A stretch of 17,368 bases of DNA from Ruminococcus difficilis (GCF_016680995.1 NZ_JAEQMG010000191.1:1-17368); one strand, 5' to 3'; positions 6,867 through 13,865 are shown, numbered from the stretch's first letter. Made by a program: numbers and translations. Notes: a model not told the origin generated them from the letters alone.

Positions 6867-8393
6867 TTACAGCTTCGGAATCAACAGCATCTGTGGGCTG
6901 TCGAGATCGATTTCCTCAAGGTTATTCTCACACATCAGCGGTTCAAGCCGCGTATTGTGCGCCTTGGAAATGCTCCAGAGATTTTCGCCGCTGTCGGCAA
7001 AATACAGTGTCAGCGCGCAGTCACCCGACGAAAGAGGCTGATCCTCAAACACCTCAACATCAGTCACAACGCGGGTACACTCGTTCTTCATCGCGCCGCC
7101 TGTGACCTTCAGCTCAACTCTTATCTCGGCGGTGCTGTCGTCGGCGAGGCGGAAGCTGAGTCCCGAGGCACGCACCCTGCCGAAGCACAGGCTGTCGCAG
7201 CCCTCGGACGAGGAAAGCGTGTGCGAGAAGTCGCAGCTGCGCTCGACGAACATCGGGAAATCATCGCCGTCGAGAGCGAGCATGCAGAGATTGACCTTGC
7301 CGCTGACGGAGAGCCGTCCGTCGGCGGGAGCAGCGTTGAGGGTGAGGCTGTCTGCATAGATGTCGAGGATCTTACCGATTTTTCCGCTGTCCACACAAAT
7401 CGAGAGCTTCTCCATAAAGCTCTCGGAAACAGGCAGCAGCTCGGTGACGGTCTTGAGGTTATCAAAGCGCGGCGCTGAGGCGTATTCTACTGAAAACGCG
7501 TCGCAAACCAGTTTTTCCTCGCGCATCACATATCCCTGTTCGGTAAGACAGAGCTTCACGTCGAGCGCGATGATGGGCTTCTCGCTCATAATATCGTTTT
7601 TCAGGCGGACGTCGTAGGACATGACCTCGCAGCAGAGCAGGTTGCGGGTATTCTCGTCAACGCCGTCGCAATCGAGAATCTGGTTGAACGGCAGGACGTA
7701 GTCCAGCTTCGCGGTTTCGCCCGTTTCGACGTCGCAGAGGTAGAACATCCTCAGGTTCAGCTCACCGCCGACCATCAGCTTATCCTTGACCGCCTTGACA
7801 TCGTTGATTCCCGCAGTAACAGACGAATGCAGCACGGACTCAACCGGCGGCTTATCGGCTGCCGAGATCTCCTCGCTGACGGTAAACTGCTCCTGACACA
7901 GCGCGGTAAGATCGGCGCATTCCGCAGGCTTTATGAGCGTTTCAAGCCCCTCGGGCGGGGTGAAAATTTCGCTCTGCCCGACGGAAAGCACCTTGGCGTA
8001 CAGCGAAAATGCCCCGTGTATCACAAGTCTGCGCGGACTGAGCGCCCGGCAGTTTATGTACTCGGGCTTAGTTTTTGTGAGGACAACGTAGTTCTCGGGC
8101 GTTTCCCGCAGCGAAAAGCTCTGCGAGAAGCTCACGCTTTGTTCGCAGCAGCGGATCGTTTTTCCTGTGCTCTCAACGTACAAAACATTGACAACGCAGC
8201 TTCCGTCAACCCTTAGCTGTCCGCCCGAAAGTGACTTCGACTGCAGCTTGGGGATCAGGGTGCATTTGAGGATTTTTTCAATATCGGGACAGTAATCGGG
8301 CAGCGTCAGGTCGACGTCCGCGAGCTGCTCGGCAACGGTATCGAGGACTGCCGCGGGCGCGCGAAGGAACCGGCTCTCCGTAGGATATTCCAT
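6867..8393 (-). CDS. sipL: SipL-like spore coat morphogenetic protein (DUF3794 repeats plus LysM)
   Basis: A 508-residue soluble protein: N-terminal and central regions carry DUF3794 (SPOCS)-type sequence (LPDYCPDIEKILKC near the N-terminus, LPVSESFMEKLSI later), and the last 50 or so residues form a LysM domain (SGENLWSISKAHNT). This is the layout of SipL, which in Clostridioides difficile binds SpoIVA through its LysM domain and is needed for coat localisation; it fills the role of SpoVID in bacilli. The open frame extends 16 codons upstream, but the ATG at 8393 has AAAGGAGAG just before it. The gene directly precedes spoIVA in one operon, supporting a joint function. A sigma-E-type promoter lies upstream. 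Confidence 0.9.
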   Translation of the reverse strand: MEYPTESRFLRAPAAVLDTVAEQLADVDLTLPDYCPDIEKILKCTLIPKLQSKSLSGGQLRVDGSCVVNVLYVESTGKTIRCCEQSVSFSQSFSLRETPENYVVLTKTKPEYINCRALSPRRLVIHGAFSLYAKVLSVGQSEIFTPPEGLETLIKPAECADLTALCQEQFTVSEEISAADKPPVESVLHSSVTAGINDVKAVKDKLMVGGELNLRMFYLCDVETGETAKLDYVLPFNQILDCDGVDENTRNLLCCEVMSYDVRLKNDIMSEKPIIALDVKLCLTEQGYVMREEKLVCDAFSVEYASAPRFDNLKTVTELLPVSESFMEKLSICVDSGKIGKILDIYADSLTLNAAPADGRLSVSGKVNLCMLALDGDDFPMFVERSCDFSHTLSSSEGCDSLCFGRVRASGLSFRLADDSTAEIRVELKVTGGAMKNECTRVVTDVEVFEDQPLSSGDCALTLYFADSGENLWSISKAHNTRLEPLMCENNLEEIDLDSPQMLLIPKL

Positions 8394-8424
8394 GTTTTCT
8401 CTCTCCTTTTGCTTTGTTGGTAAC

Positions 8425-8453
8425 AGTATATGAGAGAGCAAAACGCTTTATGA
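8425..8453 (-). promoter_or_regulatory. Candidate sigma-E (mother-cell) promoter for sipL-spoIVA
   Basis: On the minus strand TCATAAA (8453-8447), 14-base spacer, CATATACT (8432-8425). The B. subtilis sigma-E pattern is roughly KMATATT, 14-15 bases, CATACAHT; here the -10 matches at seven of eight places and the -35 at five of seven. No good sigma-A promoter was seen in the same gap. Timing fits the known mother-cell expression of spoIVA. Confidence 0.6.
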
Positions 8454-8460
8454 CAGAAAA

Positions 8461-8487
8461 ACGGCTGACCCGCATAAGGTCAGCCGT
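8461..8487 (-). terminator. Intrinsic terminator after the scaffoldin-like gene
   Basis: Ten-base perfect stem ACGGCTGACC (8461-8470) with GGTCAGCCGT (8478-8487), seven-base loop, followed on the minus strand by TTTTTCTG. It isolates the sporulation operon from the strong upstream gene. Confidence 0.9.
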
Positions 8488-8505
8488 CTGAATAAATATT
8501 GAATT

Positions 8506-11280
8506 TTAGTTTGCGGCCATTCTCTGAACCTGTGTCGCGTCTGCAATATCTACCTTGCCGTCGCCTGTAACATCTGCAACCGCAAGCTGATTGTTGTTGA
8601 AGAGAACATACTCCGTCACGTGCTTCTGAATATAGGTGGCATCGCTGATGTCGACCGTGCCGTCGAAGTTAGTGTCTCCCTTGATGCGATCCTTGTTTCC
8701 GTTAGGCATAACAGCAGAAACACCGTATGTGGAGTTCTTGCTGAAGCCTGTCTTGGACTTCAGATTTGTGTCTTTGCCCTTTTCGATAACAAAACCTTCC
8801 TTATTCTCCTCATTGACAACGCCGAGATACTTAAGGTTCATATTGACGGTAGTTTCGCCTGTACCGATAATATCGAAGGTCACTGTTACGAAATCCTTCT
8901 CTCTGTAGAAGTTGTCACAGCTGAGGTTTGAGAAGTTGCCCTTGATAAGACCTGTTGTGGTTTCGAGAGCAACTGTACCGGTGAGGTTGGGCTGAAGCTT
9001 CTTGAGATCCGCCTTATTGAAGCTGAGCTTTGCGGGATCGTAGCTGAGTTCCCACTCCGAGTTGATCAGCTCGTAGAAAGACTGGAGCTTGAAGGCAACT
9101 GTGATCTGAGAGGAGTCGGTAAGAGATCTCGTGGTTTCGGGGAAATAGTTAGAGGTTGTCTTAACTTTGATAGCCTTTGCTGAGATATCGCCGAATTTTG
9201 TATTTGTGGAATAGCTGAGATTTGAGAAGCCCGACTGGGACTTAAGGTTCTTGACGCTGCCGCCGTCGACGAGATAACCCTGGTCGCCGCTCGCGTTGAC
9301 AAGACCGAGGATCGCAACATTGAGGTTAACGGTCGCGGTGCCTGTGTCGAGCACGTCAAAGGTCACCTTAACAAACGGTTTTTCCGTGGTGAACTCACAC
9401 GGGAGCGTGCTGGAGCTTGAGCCCTTGATTCTGCCCTTGCTGGGCTCGGACGCAACCACACCGCTCGCGTTGGGCATAATGCTGCCTGTCGCAGAGCTAT
9501 TGTAGCTGAGCTTTGAGGAATCATAGGTCAGAGTCCACTCTGAGTTGAGCATGTCGTGGGTGGACTGGAAGAGATACTGAACCGTAACCTTTGTACCCGT
9601 CTGGTTGACGGTGGTGCTTGATGCCGGGAAGAAATTCGAGGTCGCGTTTACAGTGAGCTTTGTGTCAACAGAGGGAGAACCGTTGATAACGGATGTCGAA
9701 CCGGTGACATTGTTGGAGCTGAAGCCGGAGATGGAAGAAAGATTCTGCTTCTGGCTGTTTTTGACCGCGTTTTCGAATTTAAGCGTGCTGCCGCTGAAAT
9801 AGCCGACGGAAAGTTCCTGGACATCGAGGGCTACATTAGCGGTGCCCTTGCCGATGACTTCAAATTCAGCCTGGACGAACGCCTTTGAGGTCTTGAAATC
9901 ATAGGGATCGTATATTTCGGAGAAGGTGCCGTAAGCGACATCGTTATAGATATTTGAGCTGCCGCTGATATTGGGCATCAGCTTCGAAGCAGCCGTCTTG
10001 AGCCTGAGCTTCGAGGTGTCGTATTTCAGGTTCCACTGACCGTTAACGAGATCCATCGCGGACTGAAGGTTATATGTAACGGTAACGGTGCTGCCTGTCG
10101 CCGTAACATTGCCGCTGCCGCAGATGTTAGATGTAGCGTTAACAACGGTCTTGTCCGATACGGGATCGGTTGTGGGCTGAGGAGTTGTTACGGGAGCTGT
10201 GGTGGGCTGCGGAGTAGTTACGGGAGCCGTTGTAGGCTGGGGTGTAGGTGTAACGCCGCCCTTGCCGATGCTCGCGAGGGGTACTGTGAGTGCGTCAAGG
10301 TCGTCCTTCTCGTGAGAAGTACTGGGGTCGTTGCCGTAATCGCCCTTTACGTTGTCGATCATTGAAGGATCGAACGGGCAGCAGTCGAGAGCTGATTCGC
10401 CTCTGCCGCAGAGAGTCATAGCGCCGATGCCGTTGGAAGTGAGCTGACTTGCGGTGATGCCCAGAGCCGTGAAGGGAATCTTGATCTCATAGAAGCTGTC
10501 GTACTTTGTGTTGTGAACGCCCTTGCTGCCCTTGTAGGTCTTGTAATCAACCCAGTCTGAGCTGTCAGAGAATACGTCGTCGGTTGAATCGGAATTGTTG
10601 AGACCCCAGATAGAGCTGCAGGCGTTGCCGTCAGCCATCTTGTACTCAATGCCCTCGGTCTTGTAGCTGCCGCAGTGAGTGGTGTAGTCTGTGTTGCCCG
10701 CGGCGTCCGCTACGGTGAAGTGACCGGGAACGCCGGCGCCCGGCTTCGCGCTCATGTAGAACAGATGGTCAACATGGGTGCCGCTGTAGTCGATCTGATC
10801 GCCCCAGATGTACTTGCCGTCAGTCACCTTGCCGGTAAGACCCGTTGAAGAGGGATTTACGCTGAGAGCGAGAACGAGATGAAGGTCGCCGATTTTGCCG
10901 CCGTCCATCAGGGACGCGTCTCCTGGGTTCTGCCATGTGTCTGTGGTGTTGACATACTGCATGCCGATGTAAAGGTTTGAGCTGTCCCAGCTTGCAAACA
11001 GAGCGTAAGCGTCGATAAGACAGTTCTCATGCGAGCCCTTCCAGTGGTTGGCGCAGTCCCATGCAGCGCTGGTAGCGACGAGCATGTCCTCCGTCCAATC
11101 GGAAAGATCGCCGTCAATGGTGATGCTGCCCGCCTTGCCTACCTTGCCCGAGGGGTTGGTCTGGTAGTGCGAGCTGAGTGTGCCTCCCGCTGCGCTGACG
11201 GTGAATGCCGCGGTCGCGACTGTTGTGATCAGCAGAGCTGCGACAAGCAGGATACTGATCAGTTTTTTTGCGTTTCTCAT
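8506..11280 (-). CDS. Secreted scaffoldin-like protein: carbohydrate-binding-like domain, three cohesin-like domains, dockerin
   Basis: A 924-residue exported protein. Residues 1-31 are a signal peptide ending near VSA. About 52-340 form a domain opening with ITIDGDLSDW, as in CBM9-like modules, with several Cys. A Pro/Thr linker (345-374) repeats a ten-residue unit three times. Three related domains follow (about 378-530, 541-695, 702-855); each opens with a TSN motif, then W-x-L-x-YD-x-x-KL and FV-x-x-x-FD/E-V, the pattern of cohesin strands. The C-terminus (868-924) is a type I dockerin with two calcium loops, NFDGTVDISD and VTGDGKVDIAD. By analogy with Ruminococcus scaffoldins it could link enzymes to a larger complex; whether these domains really bind dockerins is not shown. 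AGGAGGT precedes the ATG. Own promoter and terminator make it a single-gene unit. Confidence 0.85.
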   Translation of the reverse strand: MRNAKKLISILLVAALLITTVATAAFTVSAAGGTLSSHYQTNPSGKVGKAGSITIDGDLSDWTEDMLVATSAAWDCANHWKGSHENCLIDAYALFASWDSSNLYIGMQYVNTTDTWQNPGDASLMDGGKIGDLHLVLALSVNPSSTGLTGKVTDGKYIWGDQIDYSGTHVDHLFYMSAKPGAGVPGHFTVADAAGNTDYTTHCGSYKTEGIEYKMADGNACSSIWGLNNSDSTDDVFSDSSDWVDYKTYKGSKGVHNTKYDSFYEIKIPFTALGITASQLTSNGIGAMTLCGRGESALDCCPFDPSMIDNVKGDYGNDPSTSHEKDDLDALTVPLASIGKGGVTPTPQPTTAPVTTPQPTTAPVTTPQPTTDPVSDKTVVNATSNICGSGNVTATGSTVTVTYNLQSAMDLVNGQWNLKYDTSKLRLKTAASKLMPNISGSSNIYNDVAYGTFSEIYDPYDFKTSKAFVQAEFEVIGKGTANVALDVQELSVGYFSGSTLKFENAVKNSQKQNLSSISGFSSNNVTGSTSVINGSPSVDTKLTVNATSNFFPASSTTVNQTGTKVTVQYLFQSTHDMLNSEWTLTYDSSKLSYNSSATGSIMPNASGVVASEPSKGRIKGSSSSTLPCEFTTEKPFVKVTFDVLDTGTATVNLNVAILGLVNASGDQGYLVDGGSVKNLKSQSGFSNLSYSTNTKFGDISAKAIKVKTTSNYFPETTRSLTDSSQITVAFKLQSFYELINSEWELSYDPAKLSFNKADLKKLQPNLTGTVALETTTGLIKGNFSNLSCDNFYREKDFVTVTFDIIGTGETTVNMNLKYLGVVNEENKEGFVIEKGKDTNLKSKTGFSKNSTYGVSAVMPNGNKDRIKGDTNFDGTVDISDATYIQKHVTEYVLFNNNQLAVADVTGDGKVDIADATQVQRMAAN
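10159..10248 (-). repeat. Three tandem 30-base units encoding the Pro/Thr linker
   Basis: Three units of ten codons, TTPQPTTAPV with small changes (the last has D in place of A). They lie inside the scaffoldin-like gene between its N-terminal domain and the first cohesin-like domain. Such linkers are flexible and often glycosylated; the repeats make copy-number change likely. Confidence 0.85.
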
Positions 11281-11334
11281 GTTAATTACCTCCTAAATAC
11301 TGCTCGATAATTCGCAACATAAATTACCATTTTA

Positions 11335-11363
11335 ATTATAAATGCTTTTGCTGAAAAGTTCAA
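11335..11363 (-). promoter_or_regulatory. Vegetative promoter for the scaffoldin-like gene
   Basis: TTGAAC (11363-11358), 17-base spacer, perfect TATAAT (11340-11335) on the minus strand. The predicted leader of about 48 bases ends in AGGAGGT. Confidence 0.75.
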
Positions 11364-11369
11364 TAAAAA

Positions 11370-11410
11370 AATCAGATGCGCAAAGTTTTTGTCACAATGC
11401 ACATCTGATT
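11370..11410 (-). terminator. Intrinsic terminator after spoVM
   Basis: Nine-base perfect stem AATCAGATG (11370-11378) with CATCTGATT (11402-11410). The 23-base loop can add three more pairs after a mismatch. A run of seven T follows on the minus strand. It overlaps the region just upstream of the scaffoldin promoter. Confidence 0.75.
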
Positions 11411-11441
11411 ACGCTTGAATTTGTGGAATATTACTGTAGAA

Positions 11442-11534
11442 TCAGCCGATAGTCTGCTTCTCCTTTTTTATTCCGAACAGCATTCTGAGCAACCCCGCGA
11501 AGAATTTAGGATTTTCGATAAGTACAACTTTCAT
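11442..11534 (-). CDS. spoVM: Stage V sporulation protein M
   Basis: A 30-residue peptide matching B. subtilis SpoVM (26 residues) without gaps at every key place: M1-K2, I6, P9-K10-F11, G14, R17 and G21, then a basic end (IKKEK). SpoVM is an amphipathic helix that inserts shallowly into the outer forespore membrane, senses its curvature and recruits SpoIVA, encoded in this same window. P9 is the residue known to be needed for correct localisation. The ATG at 11534 has GGAGG five bases upstream, inside the end of the preceding 47-codon gene; the frame stays open further upstream, but that extension is the other gene read out of frame. Because it is so short it is easily missed. A terminator follows at 11370-11410. 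Confidence 0.88.
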   Translation of the reverse strand: MKVVLIENPKFFAGLLRMLFGIKKEKQTIG

Positions 11535-11536
11535 GA

Positions 11537-11680
11537 TTACCTCCGAGCACATGATAAACTGACGAGAACCAGCGCGGCTGCCGCCACGCACAGCACCCAT
11601 TCTGTCGGCAGCACAGACGCGACGAGCAGTCCGAGTCCGAACCATAGGCAGGTGCGGACCTTTTGTTTTCTGCATCTCAC
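11537..11680 (-). CDS. Small membrane protein encoded just upstream of spoVM (unknown function)
   Basis: A 47-residue open frame starting at GTG, with a ribosome site AGAGGGTGAT seven bases before. The product has a basic start (RCRKQKVR), two hydrophobic stretches (about residues 11-24 and 29-43) split by LPTEW, and ends CARR: most simply a tiny helical-hairpin membrane protein. It stops two bases before the spoVM ATG and its final codons (CGG AGG) supply the spoVM ribosome site, so the two are probably translated together. The overlapping frame with an ATG at 11675 gives a charged, non-hydrophobic peptide and is less likely. A sporulation role is inferred from position only. Confidence 0.62.
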   Translation of the reverse strand: MRCRKQKVRTCLWFGLGLLVASVLPTEWVLCVAAAALVLVSLSCARR

Positions 11681-11724
11681 TGTATCACCCTCTACCATTT
11701 TATACGCCGCATCCTAATGTGTGC

Positions 11725-11753
11725 TTGAAATTTGAGTGTTTTTACAGTATGAT
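11725..11753 (+). promoter_or_regulatory. Vegetative promoter for the pseudouridine synthase gene
   Basis: TTGAAA (11725-11730), 17-base spacer, TATGAT (11748-11753): five of six matches in each box. The predicted start near 11760 leaves a leader of only about ten bases, which still contains GGTGAT, able to pair with 16S rRNA. Confidence 0.65.
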
Positions 11754-11773
11754 AGAGGTGGTGATTATTATGA
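11744..11773 (-). promoter_or_regulatory. Possible sigma-E promoter for the spoVM unit
   Basis: On the minus strand TCATAAT (11773-11767, six of seven to KMATATT), 15-base spacer, CATACTGT (11751-11744, six of eight to CATACAHT). It shares the TCATAA core with the sipL promoter. It overlaps the start codon and -10 box of the divergent plus-strand gene. Sigma-E control of spoVM is known in B. subtilis; this site is a prediction. Confidence 0.4.
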
Positions 11774-12714
11774 GAGAACTGACAATCGGCAAAAACGACT
11801 CGGGACAACGGCTTGACAAGTTCCTGCAAAAACGCTTCCGCACTATGCCGAAGGCGATGATGTATATGTATATCCGCAAAAAGTGCGTCAAGCGCAACGG
11901 CAAAAAATGCGCCATCGACGATATTCTGCGAGAAGGCGACGTGCTGACCTTCTATATAAAGGACGAGTTCTTTGAAGCGGGCAAGGAAAAGCACTATGAA
12001 TTCATGAAAGCACCGACAAAGCTCGAAATAGTTTACGAGGACGAAAACCTCCTTTTGCTCGACAAAAAGCCCGGACTTATCGCCCACCAGGACAAGAGCT
12101 ATCACTTTGATTCGCTCGTCAGCCGCGTGCAGCACTATTTATACGAAAAGGGCGAGTACGACCCCGAGGAAGAAAAAGCGTTCTCACCTGCGCTCGTCAA
12201 CCGCATTGACCGCAACACGGGCGGTATTGTCATCGCCGCGAAAAACGCCGAGGCTCTGAGGATACTGAACCAAAAGATGAAAACAAGGGAGATCGAGAAA
12301 TACTACCTCTGCCTTGTTTACGGCAAGCCCGGCAAGGACAGCGATATCCTTCGCGGATACCTGACGAAAAACGAGAGTAAAAACAAGGTCACGGTGCACA
12401 AAACCGAGGTCGAAGGCTCCAAGGAGATACGCACAAAGTACCGCGTCCTGTCCTTCGACGGCAAATACAGCCTTGTCGAGATCGAACTGCTGACCGGCAG
12501 AACCCACCAGATACGCGCGCATATGGCGAGCATCGGGCACCCTCTGGTCGGCGACAGCAAATACGGACGCAAAAAAGCGCCCGAGGGCTTCCCCTATCAG
12601 GCGCTTTACAGCTATAAATTAATTTTCAATTTCACCGAGGACTCAGGCTCGCTCAGCTATCTGAATGGCAGGGAGTTCGCGGTTAAGGACGTGTGGTTTT
12701 CGAAATCACTTTAA
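11770..12714 (+). CDS. RluC/RluD-family 23S rRNA pseudouridine synthase
   Basis: A 314-residue enzyme converting chosen uridines to pseudouridine, most likely in large-subunit rRNA. An S4 RNA-binding domain occupies about residues 11-65 (QRLDKFLQKR onward). The catalytic domain follows, with the active-site aspartate D147 in NRIDRNTGG, a variant of the usual HRLDxxTSG, and the later LLTGRTHQIRAH motif. The frame opens 17 codons earlier, but the ATG at 11770 follows AGGTGGTGAT and begins the S4 fold properly. It is one of only two plus-strand genes and converges on pgeF with a nine-base overlap of coding ends. Which rRNA position is modified cannot be told, so no symbol is given. Confidence 0.9.
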   Translation: MRELTIGKNDSGQRLDKFLQKRFRTMPKAMMYMYIRKKCVKRNGKKCAIDDILREGDVLTFYIKDEFFEAGKEKHYEFMKAPTKLEIVYEDENLLLLDKKPGLIAHQDKSYHFDSLVSRVQHYLYEKGEYDPEEEKAFSPALVNRIDRNTGGIVIAAKNAEALRILNQKMKTREIEKYYLCLVYGKPGKDSDILRGYLTKNESKNKVTVHKTEVEGSKEIRTKYRVLSFDGKYSLVEIELLTGRTHQIRAHMASIGHPLVGDSKYGRKKAPEGFPYQALYSYKLIFNFTEDSGSLSYLNGREFAVKDVWFSKSL

Positions 12715-13536
12715 GCACATAAAGGCAGACATCGTACCGCGGCGTCCCTTTGTGGCTCGGTGGCTCCAGAGAAGCTCGCTGTTGCAGTTTGTGCAGAGGT
12801 CGGAAATCGTGATGTCCTCGTTCTTCACGCCTGCCGCGACGAGAATCTGACGGTTGGTCTCGAGCAGGTCGATCATGAACTTGCCGCCTTCCTTCGGAAA
12901 TACAAATTTTTCGGGTTTCAGATCCGTAAGCGCGAGGAAGTGCTCCGCACACGGCAAATCCACCTCGTAACAGCAAACGGAAATCGCGGGGCCTATGGCG
13001 GCTGTGATGTTTTCGGGCTTTGTGCCGTAGCGCTCGCCCATCTCCTTAACGACCTTCTCTCCGATCCTGCCGACAGTGCCGCGCCAGCCCGCGTGAGCCA
13101 GAGCGATAGCCTTGTTTTCCGTATCGACAAAGAACAGCGGCGTGCAGTCGGCGTAGTAGGTCACGATGGTCACGCCCTTCTCGTTAGTCATGATCGCGTC
13201 AACGCTCTCCATATCGCGCGGCCTGTAAATGCCAACGCCGCGGTTTTCGCGCGTAACGGCACGGACGAAGGTGTGGTGATCCTGAGCGGAAGCGGTCAGG
13301 CTATCGAACTCAAAGCCCGCGCTCTCACAGATACGGCGGTAGTTCTCGGTCACCGCGTCGGGGTTATCGCCGCGGTTGAACGCCATGTTCATCGAGGTGA
13401 ACTCACCCTCGGACACGCCGCCGAGACGGGTCGAAAAAGCATGGTTGATGAATTTTATTTCCGATAAGGAATTATAAGTGAGATAAGGCACTGTATCTGC
13501 GTTATTTAGACGCATGGTGGCTGAGTTAAAATTCAA
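12706..13536 (-). CDS. pgeF: Peptidoglycan editing factor PgeF (multicopper-laccase-like YfiH family)
   Basis: A roughly 276-residue member of the YfiH/PgeF family (DUF152), reported to act on purine nucleosides and to limit wrong residues in peptidoglycan stems. Family signatures are HAFSTRLGGVSEG, ADCTPLFF, HAGWRGTVG, IGPAISVCCYEV and, near the end, CTNC and LWSHRATKGRRGTMSAF; these include the His/Cys metal ligands. The usual QxHG is QDHH here, a small variation. Start choice: GGAGG at 13545-13549 lies eight bases before a TTG at 13536, so TTG is preferred; an ATG seven codons later (13515) has no ribosome site. It overlaps the end of the convergent pseudouridine synthase gene by nine bases. 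The 75-base gap to the divergent 13612 gene shows no convincing promoter for pgeF. Confidence 0.88.
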   Translation of the reverse strand: MNFNSATMRLNNADTVPYLTYNSLSEIKFINHAFSTRLGGVSEGEFTSMNMAFNRGDNPDAVTENYRRICESAGFEFDSLTASAQDHHTFVRAVTRENRGVGIYRPRDMESVDAIMTNEKGVTIVTYYADCTPLFFVDTENKAIALAHAGWRGTVGRIGEKVVKEMGERYGTKPENITAAIGPAISVCCYEVDLPCAEHFLALTDLKPEKFVFPKEGGKFMIDLLETNRQILVAAGVKNEDITISDLCTNCNSELLWSHRATKGRRGTMSAFMCLK

Positions 13537-13559
13537 CGGTATTCCCTCCAAAATTCTAC

Positions 13560-13588
13560 TTGAAACTTATGCCTGCTTGTGATACACT
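13560..13588 (+). promoter_or_regulatory. Probable promoter for the small Cys protein gene
   Basis: TTGAAA (13560-13565), 17-base spacer, TACACT (13583-13588), which matches four of six in the -10. It ends about 23 bases before the ATG. Confidence 0.5.
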
Positions 13589-13611
13589 ATTAATTGCAGA
13601 GGTGATTTAGA

Positions 13612-13818
13612 ATGAAAAACAAGCTGTTCGGCAGAAATATCGCACCCGACTGCTCTTACTGCGAAAATTCTTATTTCGAAAACGGAATTATAGGCTGCAA
13701 AAAGTCAAAGCGTATTCAGGACGGCAGGTGCAGAGCGTTCAGCTATGACCCGCTTATGCGCGTTCCGCGCAGCGTTACCCTGAGAGGTACATATTCTATC
13801 GAGGATTTCAAGCTGTAA
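13612..13818 (+). CDS. Small four-cysteine protein of unknown function
   Basis: A 68-residue protein with cysteines at 14, 17, 29 and 40: a CxxC pair (DCSYCEN) followed by two single Cys, spaced to hold one zinc ion or an iron-sulfur site. After it comes YDPLMRVP and a tail ending EDFKL. The start has AGAGGTGAT shortly before the ATG, a promoter candidate upstream and a terminator just after, so it is very likely real. I recall similar short proteins from other Clostridia with the CRxFxYDPLxRVP pattern, but no function is known to me. It is too small to be an enzyme; metal binding is inferred. Confidence 0.75.
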   Translation: MKNKLFGRNIAPDCSYCENSYFENGIIGCKKSKRIQDGRCRAFSYDPLMRVPRSVTLRGTYSIEDFKL

Positions 13819-13829
13819 AATAAAAAATC

Positions 13830-13857
13830 AAGGAGCCAATCATACGGTTGGCTCCTT
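13830..13857. terminator. Shared bidirectional terminator
   Basis: Ten-base perfect stem AAGGAGCCAA (13830-13839) with TTGGCTCCTT (13848-13857), eight-base loop. T-rich runs follow on both strands (TTTTATTATA on plus, TTTTTTATTTTA after the stem on minus). It serves the small Cys protein gene and the converging beta-propeller gene. Confidence 0.88.
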
Positions 13858-13865
13858 TTATTATA

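Noticed and set aside
6087..7478. A 463-codon open frame on the plus strand
   Set aside because: It runs antisense through spoIVA and sipL, has no ribosome site or family pattern, and its Arg/Ala/Leu-rich product is typical of a shadow frame opposite GC-rich codons.
10159..10248. Regularly repeated DNA as a CRISPR array
   Set aside because: The 30-base units are contiguous, without spacers, in frame with a Pro/Thr linker.
11535..11675. An in-frame N-terminal extension of spoVM to an ATG at 11675
   Set aside because: The extension is basic and lacks pattern, while the overlapping frame gives a sensible membrane protein and SpoVM starts exactly at its own ATG.
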